Part shown: positions 24,460 through 34,556 of the stretch, piece after piece
How positions within the stretch are numbered: position 1 is the stretch's first letter
Layout of the letters: each line of letters opens with the position of its first letter
Assembly (NCBI RefSeq): GCF_028372415.1
Contig: NC_092873.1
Span: 353,214,660-353,278,659 of the forward strand
Direction of reading: 5' to 3'
Origin: Notamacropus eugenii
Taxonomy: Eukaryota > Chordata > Mammalia > Diprotodontia > Macropodidae
DNA: 64,000 bases
The notes under the pieces: model-generated
What the model was told of the DNA's origin: nothing
Databases searched by the model: none
What the model saw: only the letters and a program-made list of their open reading frames with translations
Translations under genes and position numbers: made by a program

Positions 24460-24985
24460 CAATGAACATACTTCAGGTCTCTCGACTGGGCCATCTCCTC
24501 TTTCTCATCTCTCTTTGTGATTTCAACTCTCATGGGTTCAACTATCATCTCTATATAGATGACACTCAAATCTACATATTGAGCTCTCTTGTACTCCAGA
24601 CCCTCATGGCCTGCTGGACATCTCCATCTAGCAGTCCTTTAACCACTTAAATTCAACATGTCCAAAATGGAAGTCATTATCTTTTCCCCAAAATTCAACC
24701 TTCCTCCTAACTTTCCTCTATCTGGTGAGGGCATAATTCTCTTCCTAAACACTCAGATTCAGAACTCTGAAGTCACCTTTGACTCCTCCCTTTCCCTCAC
24801 ACCCCATATTCACTCAGTTTTCAAAGCTTATTGATCCTACCCCTTCCAATATTTCTCACATATCTCCCCCATCTCTTTACTCACACAACCACCACCCTAG
24901 TTCAGGCCCTTATCACTTCTTGCTTGGCCTATTATAAAATCTTCTTAATGGGTGGCCCCAGCTCTAGTCTCTTCCTGATGTCTAA
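24460..24985 (+). mobile_element. L2 LINE fragment
   Basis: The degenerate reading GFNYHLYIDDTQIYILSS followed by LNSTCPKWKS-like and FDSSLSLTPHI-like parts matches the L2 reverse transcriptase C-terminal region. It is broken by several frame changes. Confidence 0.85.
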
Positions 24986-25079
24986 GATATACAGGAAATT
25001 GATACAAATATATAAGAAAATATTAATCATTCCCTAATAGGTAAATAGTCAGAATAAAGGGAATTATCAAAAGAAAAAT

Positions 25080-26470
25080 TGCTAATTATCAACAACTACA
25101 TTAAAGAATGATCAAATAACTAAAAAGAAATGCAAATTAAAATAATTTTGAGGTTTCACCTTACACCCATTAGATTCAAAAGATGAAAATGGCAAATTTT
25201 GGAGAGATTATGGTAGGACAAGTTTCTGGACCAATGCACTTTTTTATATTTTAATTTTATTTTGTATTTTCTTTATCAATTCATGTAAACTAAAATTTTC
25301 AGTATTCAATTTTTAGAATTTTGAGTTCTAAATTCTTTCCCTCTCTCCCTCTTCTCTGCCTTCCTTGAGAAGGCAAGCACTTTGATATAGATTGTACATG
25401 TGCAGTCATGCAAAACGTTTCTATATTAGCCATGTTGCAAAAGAAAACAGATAGGGAGGGCAGGGCAGGGGAGGAAAGGAGAAAAAAGAACAAAGTAAAA
25501 AAGCACACAGCAGAGAATAAAACCTACAACGAAGTAAGGAAAGGATGGACAGTTCTGAACACAATGTGTAGCATTTACTATATAGGTATTCTTGAAATGG
25601 AAATTTATTGCTTTGTATTTTGAATCCTCTCTTACGTTTTGCTGTGCATATGGCAATGCTTTTTTTTCTTTTCTTATTTTGTATGTAAGTTTAAAATTTT
25701 AAAAAATTTACAAAAAAAGTAAAAAAAGAAAAAGAAAACATAGACCAAAATGCCTCCAAGAATAATAAAGTTAAAAATAGTATGCTTCAGTCTGCATTCA
25801 CACTCCATCAGTTCTGTCTCTGGAGGTGGAGAGCATTGTTCATCATAATGGACTAATGCACTAATGTATTATTGGTGGAACTATAAATTGGTCCAACTGG
25901 GAAAACTATTTGGAATTACTCTCAAAAAGTTATTAAACTGTACATACTGTTTGACCCAGTAATATCACTGCTAGGCATATAGGCCAAGGAGGTCTAAGCC
26001 AGAGGGAAAAGTCCCACACTTAACAAAAAATGTTTCTAAAGGCACTTTTTTTTTTTGTGATAGCAAAATAGGTGAAACAAAGTGAGCTCTCTTTAATTGG
26101 TGAATGGCCATACAAATTGTTCCATATGAATATAATGGACTATTATTATGTCATAAAAATTAGGAATTTGAAGTACCAGAGAAACTTGGGATGACTTATG
26201 AAATGGTGCAGAGTAAAATAAGCAGAACCAGAAGAAAATTAGCACAATGAACGCAATAGTATAAAGGAAAACAACTGTGAAGACTTGAGAACTCTGATCA
26301 ACATAGTGACTAATTCTGACTTGGGAAGACTAATTGTGAAGTATGTCTCCTAGCTCTCAGCAGGGACGTGAAGGGCCAGAGGGACAGAATAAGACTTTTT
26401 CAGACTCATGAAATGGGTCATTTGTTTTGCTTGATTATACTTTTAAAAAAATTAGAGGACACTTTTTGAG
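25080..26470 (+). mobile_element. L1 3' region split by a HAL1-type tail
   Basis: Left part 25080-25230 (AAATGCAAATTAAAATAATT; CACCTTACACCCATTAGATT) and right part 25850-26470 (TTGGTGGAACTATAAATTGG; GACTATTATTATGTCATAAA) are consecutive L1 3' sequence. The segment between is a separate insertion. Further A/T-rich sequence with TA/CATA repeats follows to about 26690. Confidence 0.8.
25231..25845 (+). mobile_element. HAL1/L1-type 3' tail nested in L1
   Basis: It contains TTTTGAGTTCTAAATTCTTT, GAAGGCAAGCACTTTGATAT and CATGCAAAACGTTTCTATAT, the same wording as the 3' UTR of the 34.6-37.4 kb HAL1, here in the reverse orientation of a transcript. Imperfect repeats GGACCAATGCACT and GGACTAATGCACT flank it, probably the target-site duplication. 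Confidence 0.65.
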
Positions 26471-26604
26471 GAGGGTTAGTTAGTGGGAAATGACAAAGAT
26501 AAAAGCCCCCCACAAATGAACATTATTAGAATATAAAAAAATACAAAGAAAACAAAATTAATTCAGAAGGGAATCCAGAAACAGAAATTTTGTTACAACC
26601 TTGT

Positions 26605-26665
26605 AAATTATATATATACATACACACACATACATATATAAAATTATAAATATATATATAAACAA
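26605..26665. repeat. TA/CATA microsatellite
   Basis: TATATATACATACACACACA followed by further TATA runs. Confidence 0.85.
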
Positions 26666-26696
26666 ATTTTATGTAATAAACATTCACATTGTTATT

Positions 26697-26960
26697 GTAT
26701 AGGGGGTGGATAGAATGGATAGAGCACTGAACCTGGAGTCAGGAAAGCCTCAATCTAAATCCAGCCTCAGACACTTAGGAACTATATGACCCTAGGAAAG
26801 TCACCTAACCTCCATTTGTTTCAGTTTCCTTATCTATAAAGTGGGGATAATAGCCTTGTAACCTACCTGCCTGGGGAGTTGTTATAATTAAATGCAATAT
26901 TTGTAAAGCACTTTGCAAACCCTCAAGCTCTATGTGAATGCTACTATTGTTATTAGTTTT
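26697..26960 (+). mobile_element. MIR-like CORE-SINE
   Basis: GATAGAGCACTGAACCTGGA, CAGTTTCCTTATCTATAAAG and AAAGCACTTTGCAAACCCTC in order. The stretch 27030-27585 is unique, with a CA-rich degenerate part at 27100-27230 and nothing else recognised. Confidence 0.8.
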
Positions 26961-27714
26961 TGTTGTGTGTTTGAGTGTTTGTTAATTATTACATTTAAAA
27001 GAAAAGAAAAAAACCACTCCGTTGTATGAACATTGTATTTAATTGATTCTTCTTGGAATCAGAGTACCGAATTTCATGTTGATACACTGGACTTTCTGAA
27101 AGCAGGGCACACCTGTACCTATACTCTCACACACCCACGAATATGCAGGTCCACACGAACTCACAGACATACGGGCGCCCACAGGCACTGGCACGTGTGC
27201 AGACATACGCACCAAGCCACCCACCAGCCGTGACTAAACAGGCACACTCACCAAAGGCCTTATCTCCAGTTTCCTCCTTACCTGGCCCTTCCAGAAATGA
27301 TTCCGCTGGAGGCTGTGCATGGGCAGGGCCTTACCTGAGAGCCTGGGAGCCACCTTGGGGATAGATGGAAAGGGAAAACTGGCTCGAGTCCAGGAAGGTG
27401 GGCTGGGCCTCGCTACCTAACATACCTGACCTTTACCTGACTAGCAGTCCTTCAAGGAAAACCCTCTGAGTAGGAGGCAGCCTTGAGAGTCTCTACCCCT
27501 TGTAATTTTCATCTGCGTTGCCCTCTCTACTCCTTCCTATATCTAGGGATTGCAACCCTGGCTCTGTTGCTTACCTAGGGGACTTTGGGGAGGGTCCTTC
27601 CCCTCTTTGGGACTCAGTTTCCTTAGCTATAAAATGAGGAAGCTAGACTGGATGATTTCTAAGGTCTCTTCCAGTTCTAGAACATGTGATCCTCTAAAAA
27701 TCAATCACTGAATC

Positions 27715-28650
27715 AACAAGTATTTATTAAGTATATACTATGTACTAGGTTGCTCAGTGGATAGAGTGCTGGGCCTAGGGTCAGCAAGACCTGAGTTCAG
27801 AGCCTCAGACGCTGACCAGCTATGTGACCCTGGGCAAGTCACTTAACCTCTGTTTGCCTTAATCCACTGGAGAAGGAAATGGAGAACAGAAAACTCCATG
27901 GACAGTATTGGCGTGCTATGGTCCTCAGGGGTCATAAAGAGTAGGATACAACTGAACAACAACAAATGTGCCAGATACTGCGCACTGTATTGGGAATACA
28001 AAGCAAGGCCACAACATTTCCTACCCTCAGGGAGATCACAGTCTAGACAGGCAGACCACTATGTATGTATGGGATGTATATAGAGCAGATGGAAGATTAT
28101 CTGACGCTAGTAGCAGAGAGGATTGGAAAAGGCCTCCAGTAGAAGGAGGAATTTGAGCTGAATCTTAAAGGAAGCCAGGGAAACTGAGAGGCAAGGATGT
28201 GGAGTGAGAGCAATCCAGGCATGGGGCGCAGCCAGGGCAAAGACATAGGGATGGTAATGAAGTGTTATGTGTGTGAAACAATGAGGAAGACAGTGTAGCT
28301 GGATCATAGTGTGAATGGAAGGAAGTAAAGTGTAAGAAGATTGGAAAGGTAGGAGGGGGCCAAGTTAGGAAGGGCAATGATAAACAGAGGAGCTTATATT
28401 TGATCCTGGAGGTGATAGGGAGCCCCTGGAGTTTATAGTTAAGGGTAGGGGAGTGAGGAGTGTGATATGTGTGATATATTTAGTTCTGTGCTTTAAGAAA
28501 ATCACTTTGATAGCTGGATAAAATACGGGTTGGAGTGGGTTGACACTTGAAACAGAGAGAATAATTAGAAGACAATAGTCTAGGAAAGAGATAATTATGG
28601 CCTTTACTAGGCTGACTCTGAGCTAAAAGCACATATAACAGATATTGTGA
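27715..28650 (-). mobile_element. L2 LINE fragment with inserted SINE
   Basis: The 3' end of L2 is at 27715 (AAGTATTTATTAAGTATATA) and the reverse-strand L2 body runs at 27966-28650 (GGAAGCCAGGGAAACTGAGA; ATAGGGAGCCCCTGGAGTTT). A plus-strand CORE-SINE fills 27745-27965. Confidence 0.8.
27745..27965 (+). mobile_element. CORE-SINE inserted in the L2 tail
   Basis: CTCAGTGGATAGAGTGCTGG to AGGATACAACTGAACAACAA; the L2 text resumes on both sides. A separate MIR-like remnant lies at about 27585-27700. Confidence 0.8.
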
Positions 28651-29454
28651 AGGTAGAATTGTAACATTTCCACTAGGGGCTCCCTCACCCAACTCACACA
28701 GCTACTGGGTGGGTTGGATCCCCAGGGGAGGAGTTGTAACTTCTTCCAGGAGTATCCTCCTAAAAGCTAGTTCATAATCCCCTACCAGTGGGTTTCCCTT
28801 CAATCATATTTAATGATTTGTCAGTTAATCGTATAAAAAAGACATTTGTTCAAATGGCAAAAATGGGACAATAGATAATGATTCTGATGAGGATGACCTT
28901 GGGTATGGGTCCCCACTAGTGAGTTAGGGAACTCAATCGAATGGATTCCAGACATAGGCAAGCTCTTTTTCAGAACAACTTTGGGATTAGAATGTTCCCT
29001 GATTTACTCAAGGTTATGTAATGAGGTGGACGTGGAGGGTGCTAGGTACTATCTATGATACCAGGTACGATGAGTCTGTCTAAGCTCAGACGAAAACTTC
29101 TATGGAGCCCTTATTGGGAAAATACACAAAGATGCAAACAAGGTCTCACTTAATATAGCTTTGTATAAATGCGTGTGCATTCATATATTCCAAAGTAAAC
29201 ACTATTGATTTCCTTACATTTCTGAGAGGGAAGGGTAGTTCTTGCAGTTACAAAACACTAAGAAGCAAAACTGCATCCTTATATACGTAATAAAAAGGAA
29301 CCTAGACCTGCAGAGATAGGCATGAAAGAAAGCACTGAAGCAGGGCAGGTGTTATCCCTGGGAGGCACTTTCATTTTGGGGTCTCTGATTTTGACTTGAG
29401 TGGAATTGACCTCAATGTTATATGTTTAGGGTAATTGTAGTAGTAATAACATAA

Positions 29455-29690
29455 AAACTAACAATTATATAGTGCTTTAAAGTTTCTATGACTCTTTACA
29501 AATATTATCTCATTTGCTCCATACAATAACCCTGAGAAGTAGGTACCATTATTACCCCCATTTTTACAGATGAAGAAAGTAAGGCAAAGAAAGGTTAAGT
29601 GACTTGCCCAGGGTTAAGCAGCTACTAAGTGTCAGAGGGAGGATTTGAACTTGGGTCTTCTCTGGGATGAGTATGGTACAGACTTGCCTG
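29455..29690 (-). mobile_element. MIR-like SINE, reversed
   Basis: TATTATCTCATTTGCTCCAT, TTTACAGATGAAGAAAGTAA and AAGTGACTTGCCCAGGGTTA. Sequence 28660-29450 shows no gene or clear repeat. Confidence 0.75.
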
Positions 29691-29884
29691 ACTGCCAGAT
29701 CCCAGATCTAAACCATGAGTCTAAGGCATCACCTTGCAAATGAGCTCCTCAATTTTATCTTTCAAGTATATGTCTCATCATCATCATCACCATTATCTTC
29801 CACCAACATCACTGAGGGTCAGCATGGCATAACGGTTAGAAAGTTGGTCCCAAAAGATATGAGTGAGAGGCAAGAAGACCTGGC

Positions 29885-30440
29885 TTCGAGGCATATACCC
29901 CAAGGAGGGCATTGATAAAAAGAACGTTTTCACAGACATCAAAATACTTGTAGCAAAACTTTATTTGACAGTGGAAACAAAGTAGATGTCCATTGATGGG
30001 GAGTGGTTAAACAAATTGTGGTGCATGAATGCAATGTATATTCTGCTATAAGAAAGATGACTATAAAGAAACATGGAAAGATTTCCATGAACTGATGCAG
30101 AATGAAGTTAAGTAGAGTCAGGAAAACAGTATACACAATGACCACAACAATGGAAATAATGGAACGTCCACCACAAAATAATTGGAAGTTAATGTAAAAT
30201 TAGAAAAAACAAGTGTGGCTCCCCAAAAGATATAAGAAGACACTTGTCTCTCCTTGAAGAGGTGGAGGGCCTATATGTAAGGGTTTAATTTTTGATGAAT
30301 TGTTTTTGCTGATTGTTTTTTCTCTTCTCTTTTTCTTTAAATAATATTCCTTGTTATGTGGGAGTAGGGGTGGGGAGAGAAATTTAGACAATGTAAAAAC
30401 AAAACATATCAATAAAATTTTATTTAAAAAAAAAGACCTC
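29885..30440 (+). mobile_element. L1 3'-end fragment with poly(A)-like end
   Basis: TAGATGTCCATTGATGGGGA, GTGGTTAAACAAATTGTGGT, AATGACCACAACAATGGAAA, ending at AATAAAATTTTATTTAAAAA near 30430. Confidence 0.8.
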
Positions 30441-30879
30441 GGTTCAAATTCTGCCTCCAAAATGTACTTACTGGCTGTATGGCTCTAGATAAGTCACTTA
30501 AGCCTCATACAACTCTTTAAAACTACAAATTGCAGTTGAATTAATTAGTAATCTTCATTGTTAGATAGCGTTTCCTTATTAGAAGCTCCTTATACTATTG
30601 AAACAAAATATAATAATTATTATTATCTGGTAATAATAATTAGTTGATAATAATAATAAAGGCTGCTGGAGACTGAACTCCAAGGAATCAAATAAATGAA
30701 ATAGGCATTCTCTTTTTCTATCTTAAGGCAAGTCGATCAGAGACCACAGTATGGGCAAGTGTAGAGAGGTCTCTCAAAGTCAGTTTCCACCAAACCCTGC
30801 ATTGACATAGAAGACATTCTCCAGTTTCTGGGAGTTGCCAGTCTAATGGGAGTGCTACTTCATGATGGTCAAGTATGGT

Positions 30880-31720
30880 CAACAAGCATTTGTGAAACAC
30901 TTACTGTGTTCCAGAGATTGAGAACACAGAGAAGGGCAAAAATAGTTCCCTCTTCAGGAAGCTTACATTCTGATGTGAGATAACACACCGACAGCTATGT
31001 GTTGTTGTTGTTCAGTTGTGTCTGACTCTTTGTGATGCCTTTTCTTGGCAAAGATACTGGAGCAGTTCACCATTTCCTTCTCTAATAGATTAGGCAAATA
31101 GAGGTTAAGTGACTTTCCCAAGGTCACACAGCTAGTGAGAGTTTGAGGCCAGATTTGTACAACAATGTACATACAAGATATATATGCATATAAACACACA
31201 TATGTATATGTAATATATGTGTGTGTGTGTACATACATGTACACACACACACATATAACCTATTGGAGGTAATCTCAGAAGAAAGGCAGTAGCAGTAAGC
31301 CAGACCAGGAAAGGCTTCTCGTAAAAGATAGGGTTTGAGCTGAGTCTTGAAAGAAGCCAGGGAAAGTAGGAGGAAGAGTGAGGAGGGAGAGCATTTGGGG
31401 CACTGGGGAACAATCAGTGGAAAGGCACAGCCAGGATATGAAGGGGAACATCATGGAAGCCACTATCACTGCATTGCAGACTATATAGAGAAAAGGAAAC
31501 TATAAGAATGGAAAGGTAGGAAGGGGTTAGGTCATAAAGGGCTTTAAGAAACAAAAGAAGGTTTTATATTTGATGTTGGAAGTAATAGGGAGCTACTAAG
31601 ATTTACTGAGTAGAGAAATGACATGGTCAGGCCTGTGCTTTAGGAAAATCACTTTGGTAGCAGAGTGGACGATGGACAGGAAGGGAGAGAGGCTTGAGAC
31701 TGGAAGAAGACTATTGTAAA
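30880..31720 (-). mobile_element. L2 LINE fragment with inserted SINE
   Basis: The L2 tail in reverse starts at 30880 (AACAAGCATTTGTGAAACAC); the body is at 31260-31720 (AAGCCAGGGAAAGTAGGAGG; TAATAGGGAGCTACTAAGAT). A reversed SINE occupies about 31000-31160 and a CA/TA microsatellite 31165-31258. Confidence 0.8.
31000..31160 (-). mobile_element. CORE-SINE inserted in an L2 copy
   Basis: TGTTGTTGTTGTTCAGTTGT through TTAAGTGACTTTCCCAAGGT to GAGGCCAGATTTG, a reversed MAR1-like copy lacking its head. Confidence 0.8.
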
Positions 31721-31721
31721 T

Positions 31722-31975
31722 GTTCAGCTGCATGGCACAGTGGATTAGAATGCTGGGCCTGAAGTCAGGAAGACTCCTTCCTGAGTTCAAATCTGGCCTC
31801 AGACATTTACTGGCTGTGTGACCCTGGGCAAGTTACTTCACCCTGTCTGCCTCAGTTTTCTCATCTGTAAAATGAGCTGGAGAAGGAAATGGCAAATCAC
31901 TTCAGTATCCTTCCTAAGAAAATCCCCAAAAAAGGCTCATGAAGAGTTGGACAAGACTGAATAACAACATCCTGT
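31722..31975 (+). mobile_element. Marsupial CORE-SINE (MAR1-like)
   Basis: GCATGGCACAGTGGATTAGA, TGTGTGACCCTGGGCAAGTT, GAGAAGGAAATGGCAAATCA, ending in GACTGAATAACAACAT. An L2 tail remnant follows at about 31990-32130. Confidence 0.85.
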
Positions 31976-32224
31976 GTAGAGTTTGTGTTTAGATGTCTGC
32001 ACATTGTTTCCTCTATTAGACTGTGAGTGACTTGAGCACAGGGAATGTCTTTTGCCTTTCTTTGCATTCTCAGCACTTAGCACAATGCCTGGCACATAGC
32101 AGGCACCTAATAAATACTTGTCGCTGGCTGATTTGAGAAGCCCCTGAGCTTGAGGAAGGCACCGAATGAAACTATGACGGTTAGTGCTACTATTTCAACT
32201 TTCCAAGGCTAATGAGAAACTTTA

Positions 32225-32870
32225 AAAAAAGTAAATAGTATTTTATTTTTTCCCCAATTACATATTAAGAAAAAATTTTAGCGTTCATTTTTATAAGATT
32301 TTGAGTTCCAAATTTTTCTCCCTCCCCTCCCCTCTTCTGAGAATGGTGGGCATTTTGATATAGTTTATACATGTGCTGTCATGTAAAACATATTTCTATT
32401 TTAGTCAGTTGTGGAAGAAGAAACAGATCAAAAGGAATAAAACCACGAGAAAGAATAAAGTAAGTGGAAAAAATATGCCTTGATCTACATTCTGTTCTTT
32501 ATTTCTTTCCTGAGAACTTTGTACTTGTCTAAGATTATTGTACTGCTGAAAAGAGCTGAATCATTCATAGTTGATCATCACACAGTGTTGCTGATACTGT
32601 GCAGAACGTTTTTCTGGTTCTGCTCATTTCACTTTGTATCAGTTGGTAAAAGTCTTTTCATGTTTTTCTGAAATCTGCCTGTGCATAATTTCTTGTTCCA
32701 TTACATTCACATATCATAGCTTGTTCAGCCATTCCCCAATGGATGGGCATTCCCTCAATTTCTAATATTTTGCCATCTTGAAAAGGGCTACTATAAATAT
32801 TTTTGCACATGTAGGTCCTTTCCCTTTTTTAATGATCGTTTTGGAATACAGACCTAGCTGCTTAGAAACT
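32225..32870 (-). mobile_element. HAL1/L1-related 3' fragment
   Basis: On the plus strand it reads TTTTGAGTTCCAAATTTTTC, then TTCTGGTTCTGCTCATTTCA and AGCCATTCCCCAATGGATGG, the complement of marsupial L1 3' wording. A T-run follows at 32934-32955. Confidence 0.65.
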
Positions 32871-33446
32871 TAAGCCAATGTCACTTATCTATATAACACT
32901 TCATAGTTTTAAAAAATGCTTTCATTAAAAAAACTTTTTTTTTTTTTTTTTTAGTGTTTTGATCTTCACAACAACCCTGTAAAGATAGGTTGGGCCCATT
33001 TTATTATGTTCTGGTTCAAATTCCAGCTGTTATTTGCTAACTTCAACAAGCCATGAGATAGCTCTAGGCCTTAGTCTATAAAATAAGAATCTTAATCCCT
33101 TCCTGTCTTGCCTGCTTCACAAAGTGGTAAAGACAAAACAGGTAAGGCATATAGAGGTTGTGTGACAGATTTATAAGTTATGATAAAGGGACATTGCTTT
33201 AAATTTGGTTTTGTTGATCTTGCCATACCAGGCTGGAAGAACCTACCTCAAGACTTTCTCACTCTCATTCTGGCATCCACAGTCACACTCTGATATGGAT
33301 TCTGGAGTAGAATTGGGCTTAGCAAGCTATGTATATAGGGTCAACAGTTACCTCTCTGGGATGAATACAGTACAAACCTTCCAGAATTCCATCATTCTAA
33401 GGTAGTAGCTTGCAAGTGACCTCCTCAATTTTATCTTCCCAGAGGT

Positions 33447-33505
33447 CTGAATCATCATCATCATAATCATCATCATCATCATCCTCATCATCATCCTCGT
33501 CATCA
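33447..33505. repeat. (CAT)n trinucleotide repeat
   Basis: ATCATCATCATCATAATCAT and similar, with interruptions. The surrounding 32960-34290 is otherwise unique sequence with small MIR-like pieces only. Confidence 0.9.
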
Positions 33506-34297
33506 ACAGCAGCAGTAGCATTCCCCTGCCAGCATCACTGAGGAGCTTCAAGGCATAGTGATAGAAAGCTGGCCCTAGAGACAAGAAGATGTTGGTTCAA
33601 GTTCTGCCACTGATACATATTGGTTGCATGATCCTGGGCAAATCACCTAACCTCTCAATGCTCTAGGCAACTTTCTTCCCCTTCATGCTGTAATTCAGCA
33701 TTTGTGTGTATTATATTCAGCAAATGCATTAGTAGATGGAGATTCCCTACACCATAGAAAGCCATTATGTTACCCTTACCTGTTTAACAAGGAATAGTAG
33801 ACCTCTTTAAAGTCCTTTCCAAGGCTAAGATTCTATTTTATTGGTATTCCTTCCCCACAAACTGATTTGTCCCTAGTCCTAAATTCTTGCAAATCTCAAC
33901 TAATTTCCAGAGAATTCCAATTCTTCCTCAGAGGACCTTTGACCTTCCTTCAAAAAAAAAGTCAAACAATGTAGTCCCAGACAGAACAGTCCCAAATTTT
34001 CTAAGCTGTTCTTTTCAACTATGCCCTTAGGCCTATTTGAGATGGAGGCAACTGGTCACTCTGGTCTGAGCTCATTTGCCCATCCCATAATCTTAGGCTC
34101 ATTTAAGACAGTCAGAAATCTCCACCCTTGTTAGCAATACAATTGACTAAATATCCATTTCTCCTCCATCCACCCCAGTGGGAAGGGAATAAAAACAATC
34201 ACCCCATGCAATTAAAACCTTTCTCATTGCCTTAAAAATAGAATAAAATGCTGCCCTGAAAAATACACAAAGAAAACCCTCCCCTCTACCATTAGTG

Positions 34298-34510
34298 ACT
34301 TGTGTTTGACCATGTCCAATTCTTTGTGACCCCATTTGGTGTTTTCTTGGCACATACCTTCTCCAGCTCATTTTACAGATGAGGAAACTGAGGCAAGCAT
34401 AGTTAAATGACTTGTCCAGGGTCACACAGTCATGTCTGAGGCCAGATTTGAACTCAGATCTTCTACACTGTAGCCAGATACTCTATCCACTATGTCACCT
34501 AGCTACTCAT
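34298..34510 (-). mobile_element. Marsupial CORE-SINE (MAR1-like), reversed
   Basis: TTTGTGACCCCATTTGGTGT, TTTTACAGATGAGGAAACTG and reversed head CACTATGTCACCTAGCTACT. Confidence 0.85.
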
Positions 34511-34556
34511 CTATCCAGGATACATTGGAGATAATCAAACGAGGGAAGGCATTTTT

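Noticed and set aside
33348-33584. Poly-Met open frame
   Set aside because: Translation of the (CAT)n repeat.
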